Source: Streptomyces gardneri
GTDB lineage: Bacteria; Actinomycetota; Actinomycetes; Streptomycetales; Streptomycetaceae
Direction of reading: 5' to 3'
DNA length: 64,000 bases
Assembly: GCF_006539185.1 (NCBI RefSeq)
Contig: NZ_BJMN01000002.1
Coordinates: forward strand, 1 to 64,000
Shown here piece after piece: positions 16,082 through 25,123 of the stretch (within the stretch, counting starts at the first letter, position 1; each line of letters opens with the position of its first letter). A program made the translations under genes and the position numbers. The notes beneath the pieces were generated by a model. The model saw nothing but the letters and a program-made list of their open reading frames with translations. It searched no databases and was not told the origin of the DNA.

Positions 16082-16942
16082 ATGACCACCACCCTCACGA
16101 AGGCCGCGCAGCCCCTCGCGCGCCGCCCCCTTCACCCCTACCGGGCCGCCCTCGCCACCGCCCGCGGCCGTACCGGCCTCGCCCTCGTCGGCCTGGTCGT
16201 CCTCGCGGGGCTCCTCGCCCCGCTCCTCTCCGGCCACGGCCCCACCGACCAGAGCGCCCTCGCGCTCGCCGGCCCCGGCACCCCCGGCCACCCGCTGGGG
16301 ACCGACGACCTCGGCCGCGACCTCCTCACCCGCCTCCTGTACGGCATCCGCGCGGACCTCGGCATCATCGCCGTCGCCGTCCCGCTCGGCGCCGTCCTGG
16401 GCTGCCTCTTCGCCCTGGCCGCCGCCGCGCACCCGATCGCCGACACCGTCGTCCAGCGCACCTTCGACCTGATCCTGGCCTTCCCCGGACTGATCCTGGC
16501 GCTCGCCATCACCGCCGTCCTCGGCCCCGGCCGGCTCCCCGTGATCATCGTCATCGCCCTCGCCGAGATCCCCGTCTTCGGGCGGCTCCTGCGCACCGGC
16601 ATCCTCGTCCAGAGCGGCCGGGAGTACGTGACGGCCGCCCGCGTCGGGGGCACCTCCGGCGGCCGGATCCTCACCCGGCACATCCTGCCCAACGCCGCCG
16701 ACCCGCTCGTCGTCCAGTTCGCCGTCTCCCTCACCGTCGCCGTCTTCATCGAGGGCGCGATGAGCTTCCTCGGCGTGGGAGTGCGGCCCCCCGAACCCAC
16801 CCTGGGAGCCGTGCTCAGCCAGTCCATGCCCTATCTCGCCCAGGCCCCGCACTTCGCCGCGGGACCGCTCGTGACCGTGACCGCGCTCGTCCTCGGCCTC
16901 TCCCTGACCGCCGAGGCACTGAACCGGGAGATACGCCGATGA
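16082..16942 (+). CDS. ABC transporter permease (DppC-like)
   Basis: A 286-aa DppC/OppC-like permease. It carries HPLGTDDLGRDLLTRLLYGIR near residue 65, typical of this subunit, and the EAA loop TAARVGGTSGGRILTRHILPNA. The first 35 residues are a cytoplasmic tail before the first helix. The ATG lies 5 bp after the DppB-like stop; an in-frame GTG at 16073 is possible. Its stop overlaps the ATPase start (ATGA). Confidence 0.92.
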   Translation: MTTTLTKAAQPLARRPLHPYRAALATARGRTGLALVGLVVLAGLLAPLLSGHGPTDQSALALAGPGTPGHPLGTDDLGRDLLTRLLYGIRADLGIIAVAVPLGAVLGCLFALAAAAHPIADTVVQRTFDLILAFPGLILALAITAVLGPGRLPVIIVIALAEIPVFGRLLRTGILVQSGREYVTAARVGGTSGGRILTRHILPNAADPLVVQFAVSLTVAVFIEGAMSFLGVGVRPPEPTLGAVLSQSMPYLAQAPHFAAGPLVTVTALVLGLSLTAEALNREIRR

Positions 16943-18846
16943 CCACCCCGCCGCTCCTCGAAGTCCAGGGCCTGGACGTGGAGTTCACCACCCCCGACGG
17001 CGGGGCACTGCACGCCGTGCGGGACGTGTCCTTCACGCTCCGCCGCGGCGAGACGCTCGCCGTCGTCGGCGAGTCGGGCTCCGGCAAGTCCACCACCGCC
17101 CTCGCCCTCCTCCGGATGCTCCCCGGCACCGGCCGGATCACCGGCGGCTCCGTCCACCTCGACGGGCAGGACCTCACCACCGCCGACGAGCCCGCGCTGC
17201 GGGCCGTACGCGGAGCCCGTGTCGGCATGGTCTTCCAGGACCCGATGACGGCCCTCAACCCCGTCCTCACCGTCGGCCGCCATCTCGACGAGGTGCTGCG
17301 GGCGCACGGCGGGCGGGACAGGAGGGCCCGCCGCGCCCGCGCCGTCGAACTCCTCGGCCTCGTCGGCATCCCCGACCCCGAGCGCCGCCTCGACGACCAC
17401 CCGCACCAGTTCTCCGGCGGCCAGCGCCAGCGCGTCCTGATCGCCATGGCCCTGGCCGGTGAACCCGACATCCTCCTCGCCGACGAACCCACCACCGCCC
17501 TCGACGCCACCGTCCAGGACCAGATCCTCACCCTGCTCGGCGACCTCACCCGCACCACCGGCACCGCGCTCGTCCTCATCACCCACAACATGGGCGTCGT
17601 CGCCCGCGCCTGCGACCGCGTCCTCGTCATGTACGGCGGCACCGTCGTCGAGGACGGCCCCACCGCCGAGGTCCTGTCCCGCCCCCGCCACCCCTACACC
17701 GCCGGTCTGCTCGCCGCCGTGCCCCGGCTCTCCGCCCCCTCCGGCACCCGGCTCACCGGCATCCCCGGCACCCCGCCCGACCTCTCCCTGCCACTCGCCG
17801 GCTGCGCCTTCGCGGCCCGTTGCTCTCTCGCCGAGGACCGCTGCCACACGACCACACCGCCGCTCACCGCCGTCGCGGACACGGGCAGCGACACCGGCAC
17901 GGGCGGTGCCATCGGCATCGGCATCGGTACAGGCATCGGTACAGGTACGGGGACCGTCCGCGCCGCCTGCCTCCTCGCCGCAGAGCGCACCGAACCACTC
18001 CCGCCGCCCCCGCCCCCCGCCCCGATCGACCGGCCCGCACCCGGCGACGTCGTCCTGAGCGCCGAGGGGCTCCGCAAGACGTACAAGGGCCGGCGCCGCC
18101 GCTCCTTCACCGCACTCGACGGCGTCTCCCTGACCCTCGCCGCGGGCGAGACCCTCGGCATCGTCGGCGAGTCCGGCTCCGGCAAGTCCACCCTCGCACG
18201 GGTCCTCGCCCACGCCCACCCCGCCGACGGCGGCCGGATCCTCCTCGACGGCCGGGACGTCACCCGACCGGACCGGGCCGCGCTGCACTCCGTACGCCGC
18301 CGCGTCCAGATGGTCCTCCAGGACCCGTACGCCTCGCTCAACCCCCGCATGACCGTGGGGGAGATCGTCGCCGAACCCCTGCGCGCCTTCGGGACCGTCG
18401 CGCCGGGGGAGCGCGCCGAGCGCGTCGCGGAGCTCCTGCGGCTCGTCGGCCTCGACCCGGCCGCCGCCGACCGGCACCCCCGCTCCTTCTCCGGCGGCCA
18501 GCGCCAGCGCGTCGGCATCGCCCGCGCCCTCGCTCCCGACCCCGCCGTCCTCATCTGCGACGAACCCGTCTCGGCGCTCGACGTCTCCGTCCAGGCCCAG
18601 ATCGTCGGCCTCCTCACCGACCTCCAGCGCGACCTGGGCCTCGCCCTCGTCTTCATCGCCCACGACCTGGCCGTCGTCCGCCAGGTCAGCCATCGCATCG
18701 CGGTGATGCACGAGGGCCGGATCGTCGAGACCGGCGCCGCCGACGAGCTGTGCGAACGGCCCCGCGATCCGTACACCCGCGCGCTGCTCGCCGCCGCGCC
18801 CGAACCCGTACCCGTGCGGGTGCCCGCCGGGGCGGTGTCCGCGTGA
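16939..18846 (+). CDS. double ABC ATPase (DppD-DppF fusion)
   Basis: A 635-aa protein with two nucleotide-binding domains in one chain. NBD1 (about 5-260) has Walker A GESGSGKST at residue 44 on and signature SGGQRQR. NBD2 (about 370-620) repeats GESGSGKST and SGGQRQR. Between them is a Cys-bearing oligopeptide-ABC C-terminal region (CAFAARCSLAEDRC) and a low-complexity linker of repeated GIGTG units followed by PPPPPPAP. It supplies energy for the two preceding permeases. Starts inside the permease stop; its own stop overlaps the GTG of the next gene. Confidence 0.92.
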   Translation: MTTPPLLEVQGLDVEFTTPDGGALHAVRDVSFTLRRGETLAVVGESGSGKSTTALALLRMLPGTGRITGGSVHLDGQDLTTADEPALRAVRGARVGMVFQDPMTALNPVLTVGRHLDEVLRAHGGRDRRARRARAVELLGLVGIPDPERRLDDHPHQFSGGQRQRVLIAMALAGEPDILLADEPTTALDATVQDQILTLLGDLTRTTGTALVLITHNMGVVARACDRVLVMYGGTVVEDGPTAEVLSRPRHPYTAGLLAAVPRLSAPSGTRLTGIPGTPPDLSLPLAGCAFAARCSLAEDRCHTTTPPLTAVADTGSDTGTGGAIGIGIGTGIGTGTGTVRAACLLAAERTEPLPPPPPPAPIDRPAPGDVVLSAEGLRKTYKGRRRRSFTALDGVSLTLAAGETLGIVGESGSGKSTLARVLAHAHPADGGRILLDGRDVTRPDRAALHSVRRRVQMVLQDPYASLNPRMTVGEIVAEPLRAFGTVAPGERAERVAELLRLVGLDPAAADRHPRSFSGGQRQRVGIARALAPDPAVLICDEPVSALDVSVQAQIVGLLTDLQRDLGLALVFIAHDLAVVRQVSHRIAVMHEGRIVETGAADELCERPRDPYTRALLAAAPEPVPVRVPAGAVSA

Positions 18847-19772
18847 GCGCCTGCTGCACCCCGGGACGCCGCTGTACGGGAGCGGCCGGCGCCGCCCGGG
18901 CCGTCGAACTGCTCCCGCCGCCGACCGTACGGACCGCTCCGCCGCCCCGCACCATGGCGGAGCTGCCCGGCGGCACGTTCCGCATGGGCGACGCCTTCGA
19001 CGAGGGCTATCCGGCCGACCGCGAAGGGCCCGTGCGGGAGGTCACCGTCGCCGCCTTCGCGATCGACACGACCGCCGTCACCAACGCCCAGTACACGGAC
19101 TTCGTCCGGGCCACCGGATACCGCACCGACGCCGAACGCCACGGCTCCTCCTTCGTCTTCCACCTCCTGCTCCACCCCGCGGCCGCGCACCACGTCCTCG
19201 GCCGGGTCCCGCAGGCCCCCTGGTGGCTCGGAGTCACCGGGGCCGCCTGGCACACCCCCGAGGGCCCCGGCTCCGACGTCGAAGGCCGCGCCGACCACCC
19301 CGTCGTCCACGTCTCGTACGACGACGCCCTCGCCTACTGCGCCTGGGCGGGCGTCCGGCTGCCCACCGAGGCCGAGTGGGAGTACGCGGCCCGCGGCGGC
19401 CTCGACGGCGCCCGCTATCCGTGGGGCGACGACTTCACCCCCGGCGGCGAGGAACGGTGCAACACCTGGACCGGGGACTTCCCGTACCGCTCCGACCGGC
19501 CCGGCGGACGCGTCGGCACCGTGCCCGTCACGGCGTACGCCCCCAACGGCCACGGCCTGTACAACACCTCCGGCAACGTCTGGGAGTGGTGCCAGGACGC
19601 CTTCGGCCCGGGGGAGCGCGTCATCCGGGGCGGCTCCTACCTCTGCCACGCCTCCTACTGCAACCGCTACCGGGTCGCCGCCCGCTCCCACAACACCCCC
19701 GACTCCTCGACCGGCCACGGCGGATTCCGCACAGCCCGCACACTCCCCCCGGAAGGACCCGCCTCCCCATGA
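18843..19772 (+). CDS. formylglycine-generating enzyme (sulfatase-activating)
   Basis: A 309-aa FGE-sulfatase domain protein. FGEs oxidise a Cys in the sulfatase CxPxR motif to formylglycine, using copper and O2. The two active Cys lie in RGGSYLCHASYCNRYR at C268 and C273, matching the C272/C277 pair of the S. coelicolor enzyme. Other family marks are MVxGGTFxMGD-like LPGGTFRMGD, LPTEAEWEYAARGG, YPWGDDF and NTSGNVWEWCQD. GTG start overlaps the ATPase stop; the sulfatase gene overlaps its own stop, so activator and substrate are co-translated. Confidence 0.93.
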   Translation: MSACCTPGRRCTGAAGAARAVELLPPPTVRTAPPPRTMAELPGGTFRMGDAFDEGYPADREGPVREVTVAAFAIDTTAVTNAQYTDFVRATGYRTDAERHGSSFVFHLLLHPAAAHHVLGRVPQAPWWLGVTGAAWHTPEGPGSDVEGRADHPVVHVSYDDALAYCAWAGVRLPTEAEWEYAARGGLDGARYPWGDDFTPGGEERCNTWTGDFPYRSDRPGGRVGTVPVTAYAPNGHGLYNTSGNVWEWCQDAFGPGERVIRGGSYLCHASYCNRYRVAARSHNTPDSSTGHGGFRTARTLPPEGPASP

Positions 19773-22084
19773 GCACCGCACCCCGCCGCGACCCCTACGA
19801 AGGCTTCGCCGGTCGCGTCGGCCGCACCTTCGCCGAGTCCGAACCCGCCTGGCCCAGCCGTACGACCCCACCGGCCAAGGCCCCCAACATCGTCGTGGTC
19901 CTCGTCGACGACATGGGCTTCAGCGACATCGGACCGTTCGGCTCGGAGATCCCCACACCCGTCCTCGACGGCCTCGCCGACGACGGCGTGCGGCTCACCA
20001 ACTACCACACCATGCCGCTCTGCTCACCGGCCCGCGCCGCCCTGCTCACCGGCCTCAACCCGCACCGCGTCGGCTACGCCATGGTCGCCAACGCGGACCC
20101 CGGCTTCCCCGGCTACGGCATGGAGGTCGCCGACGACATCCCCACCCTCGCCGAACTCCTCCACGACGCCGGCTACGCCACCTACGCCGTCGGCAAGTGG
20201 CACCTCGTCCGCGACTCCGCCTCCAACGCGGCGAACGACCGCGTCAACTGGCCGCTCCAGAAGGGCTTCGACCAGTACTACGGTGTCCTGGAAGGCCTCA
20301 CCAGCCTCTTCCACCCGCACCAGCTCGTCCGGGACAACAGTCCCCTCGACATCGACGAGTTCGCCGACGACTACTACTACACCGACGACATCACCGACCA
20401 GGCGATCTCCATGGTGAAGGCGCTGCGCGCGCACGACCCCGACAAGCCCTTCTTCCTCTACCTCGCCCACAACGCCGTCCACGGCCCCCTCCAGGCCAAG
20501 GCCGAGGACATCGCCCGCCACCGCGGCCGCTACGACGAGGGCTGGGACGTACTGCGCGAGCGGCGCTTCGCCGCCCAGCTCGCCGCCGGCTTCTTCCCGC
20601 CCGGCACCGAACTCCCCGCCCGTAACAGCGAGGCCGGCCTCGACGTCCCCGCCTGGGACTCTCTGGCAGAGGATCAGCAGCGGCTCTACGCCCGCTACAT
20701 GGAGGTCTACGCGGCCCTCGTCGACAACATCGACCAGAACCTCGGCCGGCTCACCGACACCCTCGCCGCCCTCGGCGAACTCGACAACACCATCATCGTC
20801 TTCACCTCCGACAACGGCGGCACCGGCGAAGGCGGCCCCGAGGGCACCCGCTCCTACTTCAGCCGCTTCGTCCACCACCCCCGACTCCCCGGCGACTGGG
20901 ACCCCGACGTCGACCGCGACCCCGAACTCATCGGCGGCCCCCGCAGCCTCGTCCACTACCCGCGCGGCTGGGGCATGGCCTCCAACACGCCCTTCCGGCT
21001 CTACAAGGGCCACACCTACGCGGGCGGCGTGCGCGTCCCCTTCGTCCTCTCCTGGCCCGAAGGCACCCGCGACGGCAGGCTCGCCACCGGACCGCGCCCC
21101 CAGTACCAGTACGTCACCGACATCGCCCCCACCCTCCTCGAACTCGCCGGTCTCACCCGGCCCGAGAGCCGCCGCGGCGTCCCCCTCCAGGAGCCCGACG
21201 GCATCAGCTTCACCCCCGTCCTCGCCGACCCCGCCCACACGTCGACCCACCCCGAGCAGTACTGCGAGATGACCGGCAACCGCAGCCACTACCGCGACGG
21301 CCGCAAGCTCGTCACCCTCCACCGGCCCGGAACCCCCTACGACGACACCGAGTGGGCCCTGTACGACATCCGGACCGACCCCACCGAGATCCATGACCTC
21401 GCGGCGGAACAGCCCGAACTCGTCAAGGAGTTGTCGGCCGCCTGGGAGGAGGCCGCCTGGCGCAACGGAGTCTTCCCCCTCCCCGACCACAGCGGCGCCC
21501 TCGCCCGCCGCAACCCCGCCGAACAGCGACTCGCCCGGCCCCTCACGCTGCTCCCCGGCACCCCGGAGCTGGAGCGCTACCGCTCCTCGCGGCTGGTCTC
21601 CCTGCGCTCCTTCGCCATCGAGGTCCTCGTCGACGAGAGCGGCGAAGGCGTCCTCGTCTCCCACGGCGACCAGGGCGGCGGCTACAGCCTCTACACCGAG
21701 AACGGCCGGCTGACCTTCGCGTACAACGAATACGGCCGACTCCACGAGACGGACGCGGGACCCCTGACCGCAGGCCCGCACGAGATCCTGCTCACCGCCA
21801 CCGCCGAGGAGGGACTCCGCTGGCGGTTCACCGTCACCGTGGACGGCGAGCGGCGCGCCGCCCCCGACAGCGTGCACCAGCTCATCGGCATGGCCCCCTT
21901 CCAGGGCATCAGCGTGGGCGTCGACCGCAAATCGCCCGTCTCGTGGCCCCTCTTCGAACGCCACCGCTCCTTCCGCTTCACCGGCCGGCTCCGCTCCGTC
22001 ACCTACCGGCCGGGAGCACCGGGCCCGGACGCGCCCGAGACCGTCGCGGCGGCGCTCAAGGAGGCGGCAGCGGCCTTCGAGTGA
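19769..22084 (+). CDS. type I (formylglycine) sulfatase, arylsulfatase-like
   Basis: A 771-aa sulfatase. The activation motif is C85-S-P-A-R89 in MPLCSPARAALLTGLNPHR. Metal ligands are visible in VVVLVDDMGFSDIG (D47/D48) and FTSDNGGTGEGG, with YAVGKWHL for the conserved Lys/His. The Cys form depends on the FGE encoded by the preceding overlapping gene. No signal peptide, so it is cytoplasmic and acts on imported sulfate esters, in line with the upstream ABC transporter. The last 170 residues form an extra beta-rich domain, as in long arylsulfatases. Last gene of the operon. Confidence 0.93.
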   Translation: MSTAPRRDPYEGFAGRVGRTFAESEPAWPSRTTPPAKAPNIVVVLVDDMGFSDIGPFGSEIPTPVLDGLADDGVRLTNYHTMPLCSPARAALLTGLNPHRVGYAMVANADPGFPGYGMEVADDIPTLAELLHDAGYATYAVGKWHLVRDSASNAANDRVNWPLQKGFDQYYGVLEGLTSLFHPHQLVRDNSPLDIDEFADDYYYTDDITDQAISMVKALRAHDPDKPFFLYLAHNAVHGPLQAKAEDIARHRGRYDEGWDVLRERRFAAQLAAGFFPPGTELPARNSEAGLDVPAWDSLAEDQQRLYARYMEVYAALVDNIDQNLGRLTDTLAALGELDNTIIVFTSDNGGTGEGGPEGTRSYFSRFVHHPRLPGDWDPDVDRDPELIGGPRSLVHYPRGWGMASNTPFRLYKGHTYAGGVRVPFVLSWPEGTRDGRLATGPRPQYQYVTDIAPTLLELAGLTRPESRRGVPLQEPDGISFTPVLADPAHTSTHPEQYCEMTGNRSHYRDGRKLVTLHRPGTPYDDTEWALYDIRTDPTEIHDLAAEQPELVKELSAAWEEAAWRNGVFPLPDHSGALARRNPAEQRLARPLTLLPGTPELERYRSSRLVSLRSFAIEVLVDESGEGVLVSHGDQGGGYSLYTENGRLTFAYNEYGRLHETDAGPLTAGPHEILLTATAEEGLRWRFTVTVDGERRAAPDSVHQLIGMAPFQGISVGVDRKSPVSWPLFERHRSFRFTGRLRSVTYRPGAPGPDAPETVAAALKEAAAAFE

Positions 22085-22097
22085 GAGGCAGCGCGGA

Positions 22098-22128
22098 GCC
22101 GGGCCTGGCGGTAAACCCCTGGCCCGGC
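22098..22128 (+). terminator. hairpin after sulfatase operon
   Basis: GCCGGGCC pairs with GGCCCGGC (8 bp, 15-nt loop), 13 bp past the sulfatase stop. There is no U-tract. It plausibly ends the operon before the next gene at 22155. Confidence 0.45.
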
Positions 22129-22154
22129 CACGGCTGACCAGCCAGAATGCCCCC

Positions 22155-22547
22155 ATGACCCAGCATCCCGACATCGCCGAGGCCATCGCGGGCGAACTGC
22201 GCCTGTTGGACCCGTCCGTACGCGTCTCCCGCGCGCTCGCCGTCGAACTCCTCGACCCCGAGTTCGAAGAGGTCGGCGCCTCCGGCCGCCGCTGGACGTA
22301 CGGGGAGATGCTCGCCGCGCTTCCCGACATGGCCGGGAACGCCGAGGAGGGCACCCACTACGAACCCGGCGCCGTCAGGGGCGTGCTGCTCGCCCCCGGA
22401 CTCGTGCACGTCACGTTCGAGACGGTCCGCGACGGCCACCGGGCCCGCCGCAGCTCCCTGTGGCGGCGGGACCCGGCGGGGGCGGCCGACGCGCCCCTGC
22501 GGATGTACTACCACCAGGCCACGCCCGTACCGGACGCCGTCCGGTGA
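22155..22547 (+). CDS. DUF4440-like (SnoaL/NTF2-fold) small protein
   Basis: A 130-aa protein that looks like the DUF4440/NTF2 cone fold. It has an N-terminal amphipathic helix IAEAIAGELRLLDPSVR, then VELLDPEFEEVGASGRRWTYGEMLAAL and a beta-rich end RRSSLWRRDPAGAADAPLRMYYHQATPV. Function in such proteins ranges from none known to small-molecule binding. The stop overlaps the GTG of the next GNAT gene, so the two are co-translated. Confidence 0.75.
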   Translation: MTQHPDIAEAIAGELRLLDPSVRVSRALAVELLDPEFEEVGASGRRWTYGEMLAALPDMAGNAEEGTHYEPGAVRGVLLAPGLVHVTFETVRDGHRARRSSLWRRDPAGAADAPLRMYYHQATPVPDAVR

Positions 22548-23290
22548 CCTCGCCGCTCGCGGGGGCCCGACGGCTGTGGGAGGAGCTGGCGTCCGTTTCA
22601 CCAGGGTCGTTCCCGCCGAAGGGCGAGGTGAAGGTCCTGGTGTCCCCGGAGTCGGGGACGTGCCCGAAGGGCTGGGTGGGGGTGGTGACCCTCGACGGAT
22701 CGGCGCTGGTGACGGCGCCCGACGCGCGCGTGGCCGCGAGGGTGCGTGAGGCGCTGCGCGGACGGTCCGTCGACGCGGCGGGGGAAGCGTCCTCGTACCG
22801 CGAGGCACTGCCCGTGGCCCGCGTCCTCGGCCCGGCGGCGCTGTCGTACGCCTCCCCGGAAGGCTTCCGCCCGGTGGCCGCCGCCTCGGCGGTGGAGCAA
22901 CTGCCCGGCCATCACGCGGCGCTGCGCGGCCTGGAGCGCGCGGCGGGCCACGAGGACGCGGACGAGGCCGCTCTGGACGGGATCACGTCGCCCGCGTTCG
23001 TCGTCCGCGCCCACGACGACGAGGTGGTGGCCGCCGCCGGGTACCAACTCTGGCCCCGCCGGACGGCCCACCTCAGCGTCCTGGTCGCGCCGGCGGCACG
23101 CGGCCGGGGACTCGCGCGCACGGTGGCATCTGCCGCGGTCGGCCACGCGCTCGCCGCCGGACTGCTGCCGCAGTGGCGCGCCCGCCCCGAGGCCTCGCGG
23201 CGGGTCGCCGCCGCGCTGGGCTTCGAGGAACTGGGCACGCAGCTCTCCGCGGAGATCCCCGGGGACGGGTACTCCCCGGGGAGTGGCTAA
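22544..23290 (+). CDS. GNAT-fold acetyltransferase, 248 aa
   Basis: The GNAT domain lies in the C-terminal half: FVVRAHDDEVVAAAGYQLW, then LSVLVAPAARGRGLARTVASAAVGHAL as the acetyl-CoA motif, then PQWRARPEASRRVAAALGFEELGTQ. The N-terminal 120 residues resemble the extra lobe of two-lobe actinobacterial GNATs. GTG start overlaps the upstream stop (GTGA). Its stop overlaps the convergent serine hydrolase gene by 4 bp. The acceptor is unknown. Confidence 0.82.
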   Translation: MTSPLAGARRLWEELASVSPGSFPPKGEVKVLVSPESGTCPKGWVGVVTLDGSALVTAPDARVAARVREALRGRSVDAAGEASSYREALPVARVLGPAALSYASPEGFRPVAAASAVEQLPGHHAALRGLERAAGHEDADEAALDGITSPAFVVRAHDDEVVAAAGYQLWPRRTAHLSVLVAPAARGRGLARTVASAAVGHALAAGLLPQWRARPEASRRVAAALGFEELGTQLSAEIPGDGYSPGSG

Positions 23291-24489
23291 CGCGGCGAGG
23301 TCCCGCCGGCGTAGACATTGTCCGGGGTGATGATCCGGGTGATCGCCCGGGCGAGCAGCGTGGACGGCTCCTGGTTGTCGACCCGGCGGGCGTCCGTGTT
23401 CAGCATGAGGACCAGGGTGGCCTTCTTCGAGGGCAGATAGACGGTCACCGTCTCGTACCCCGGCAGCGAGCCGTTGTGCCCGATCCAGCCCTCGGTCTTC
23501 AGGATGCCGAGGCCGTACGTCGTGCCGGGGAAGCCGGTCGGCAGCGTCTTGAGGCGCTGGGCCTGGGTCTCCGGGCTGAGCAGCTCCCCGGTGGCGACGA
23601 TCTTGGCCCAGTGGCGCAGGTCCTGGAGGTTCGAGATCATCGCCCCCGCCGCCCAGCCCCAGCTCGGGTTCCAGTCGGTGGCGTCCGCGATCCCGCCGCT
23701 CAGCGTCTGGTCGGTGTAGCCGCGCGAGTGCGGCTCCGGGAACTCGGCGCCCACCGGGAACAGCGTGCCGAACAGGTGGGACGGCCGGAGCACCCGGTTG
23801 CGGATGACGTCCTGGAGCCGCTGCCCCGTCACCTTCTCGACGACCAGGCCGAGCAGGATCAGATTGCTGTTGGAGTACTGGAACTGCGCGCCCGGCTTGA
23901 AGGTGTTCTTGTGCCTCATGCCGTACGGGAGCACCTCCTCCGGGGTCCACTGCCGCTGAGGGTCGCTCAGCAGATCGTGGATGAAGTCCGCGTCGGAGGT
24001 GTACGGGAACAGGCCGCTGCGCATCTCCGCGAGGTGGCGGAGCGTGATCCGGTGTCCGTTGCGGACGCCGGGCACGTACTTCGCGATCGGGTCGTCGAGG
24101 CCGACCCGGCCGTCGTCGACGAGCTGGAGCAGTGCGGTGACCGTGAAGGTCTTGGTCTCGCTGCCGATCCGGATGTACGAGTCGGCGGACATCGGCTCAC
24201 GGGTCACGGTGTCGGCGACACCGCTCGCGCGGACGTAGCTCCCCTTGCCCGGCATCCACACGCCGACGACGACGCCGGGGATGCCCGCCTGCTCGCGAAT
24301 GTCCTTGATGGCCTTGTCCAGCCGGGCGTTCACCTCCGGGCCGAGGCCGCCCGGCGGGCAGTCGTCCTTGTCGTGGCGGTCGATGCCGGCCGCGTGGACC
24401 GTCGGGGCCGGGGCCACGACCGTCGGGGCCAGCACGGACGCCACGAGCAGTGCCGCGGCGAACAGACGTCGGGTGGGGATGCGTCGCAT
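23287..24489 (-). CDS. secreted serine hydrolase (beta-lactamase/D-Ala-D-Ala carboxypeptidase family)
   Basis: A 400-aa class-C-beta-lactamase-like hydrolase, probably secreted. It has an N-terminal signal (RRLFAAALLVASVLAP...VHAA, cleavage near residue 34). Catalytic motifs: S110-E-T-K113 (SxxK), Y205-S-N (YxN) and a late GHNGSLPGY (HxG-type). Such proteins act as D-alanyl-D-alanine carboxypeptidases, esterases or peptidases on the cell surface. I chose the ATG at 24489, which begins the signal peptide, over an upstream in-frame ATG. Confidence 0.88.
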   Translation of the reverse strand: MRRIPTRRLFAAALLVASVLAPTVVAPAPTVHAAGIDRHDKDDCPPGGLGPEVNARLDKAIKDIREQAGIPGVVVGVWMPGKGSYVRASGVADTVTREPMSADSYIRIGSETKTFTVTALLQLVDDGRVGLDDPIAKYVPGVRNGHRITLRHLAEMRSGLFPYTSDADFIHDLLSDPQRQWTPEEVLPYGMRHKNTFKPGAQFQYSNSNLILLGLVVEKVTGQRLQDVIRNRVLRPSHLFGTLFPVGAEFPEPHSRGYTDQTLSGGIADATDWNPSWGWAAGAMISNLQDLRHWAKIVATGELLSPETQAQRLKTLPTGFPGTTYGLGILKTEGWIGHNGSLPGYETVTVYLPSKKATLVLMLNTDARRVDNQEPSTLLARAITRIITPDNVYAGGTSPR

Positions 24490-24611
24490 GTCGGGGGCGC
24501 CTCTTCCGGTTCGGGGAGCAGGCAGCCACATCACCATCCGTACCCGTGGCGGAGAGCCCCGTCCGTGGGGCGCCTCATCGAGTCCACTCGTTCGGCGTCG
24601 CGCGGATCGCT

Positions 24612-24671
24612 GAGGCGGCCCCCTGGCGGGCCCGCGTCCACGAGGCGGCCCCCTGGCCGGCCCGCGTCCAC
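24612..24671. repeat. two tandem copies of a 30-bp repeat
   Basis: Copies at 24612-24641 and 24642-24671 start GAGGCGGCCCCCTGGC and end GGCCCGCGTCCAC, with one mismatch. They lie between the serine hydrolase and the small membrane protein gene, ending just before the latter's stop codon. A recent duplication is likely. Confidence 0.8.
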
Positions 24672-24676
24672 CGTGC

Positions 24677-25048
24677 CTACGTGTAGGCGTACGCGTCCGT
24701 GACGCAGTCGGCGGCGCACCGCCAGTGCTCGAACCGGCGCCGCAGTGCCGCCGCCGCGTGCCGCCGCTCCACCACGGCGTACCCGTAGCGGTCCTGCGTC
24801 ACGCTCACCACGGCCTCGACGGTCACGATGGCCGGTTCACCGTCCCCGGCGGAGCTGCGGGCCGCCGCGATCACATGGTCGGCCGCCCGCTGCAGATCGC
24901 GCGCGTACTCCCGCTGGGCGACGGACCGTGCCCGGGAAGCGGCGAACGGCCGCACCGCGCGGCCCTTCCAGACGACACCCGCCGTGATGAATCCCGCGCC
25001 GAGGAGGAAGACGAGCGACACCAGCACGACATCGAGGCTCCACCTCAT
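24677..25048 (-). CDS. small membrane-anchored hypothetical protein
   Basis: A 123-aa protein with one N-terminal transmembrane segment (VVLVSLVFLLGAGFITAGVVW, about residues 7-27) and a soluble, Arg/Ala-rich remainder with two late Cys (WRCAADC). No family is recognised. Codon use is typical for the genome. It is convergent with nothing and lies 75 bp from the LysR gene stop. Its role is unknown. Confidence 0.7.
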   Translation of the reverse strand: MRWSLDVVLVSLVFLLGAGFITAGVVWKGRAVRPFAASRARSVAQREYARDLQRAADHVIAAARSSAGDGEPAIVTVEAVVSVTQDRYGYAVVERRHAAAALRRRFEHWRCAADCVTDAYAYT

Positions 25049-25123
25049 CGCGCGCCGCCTTCCCCCGGAAACGCCTGAACAGCCGGGCCCCCGCCACTGG
25101 TCCGGCGGCCGGTCGGTCCGATT

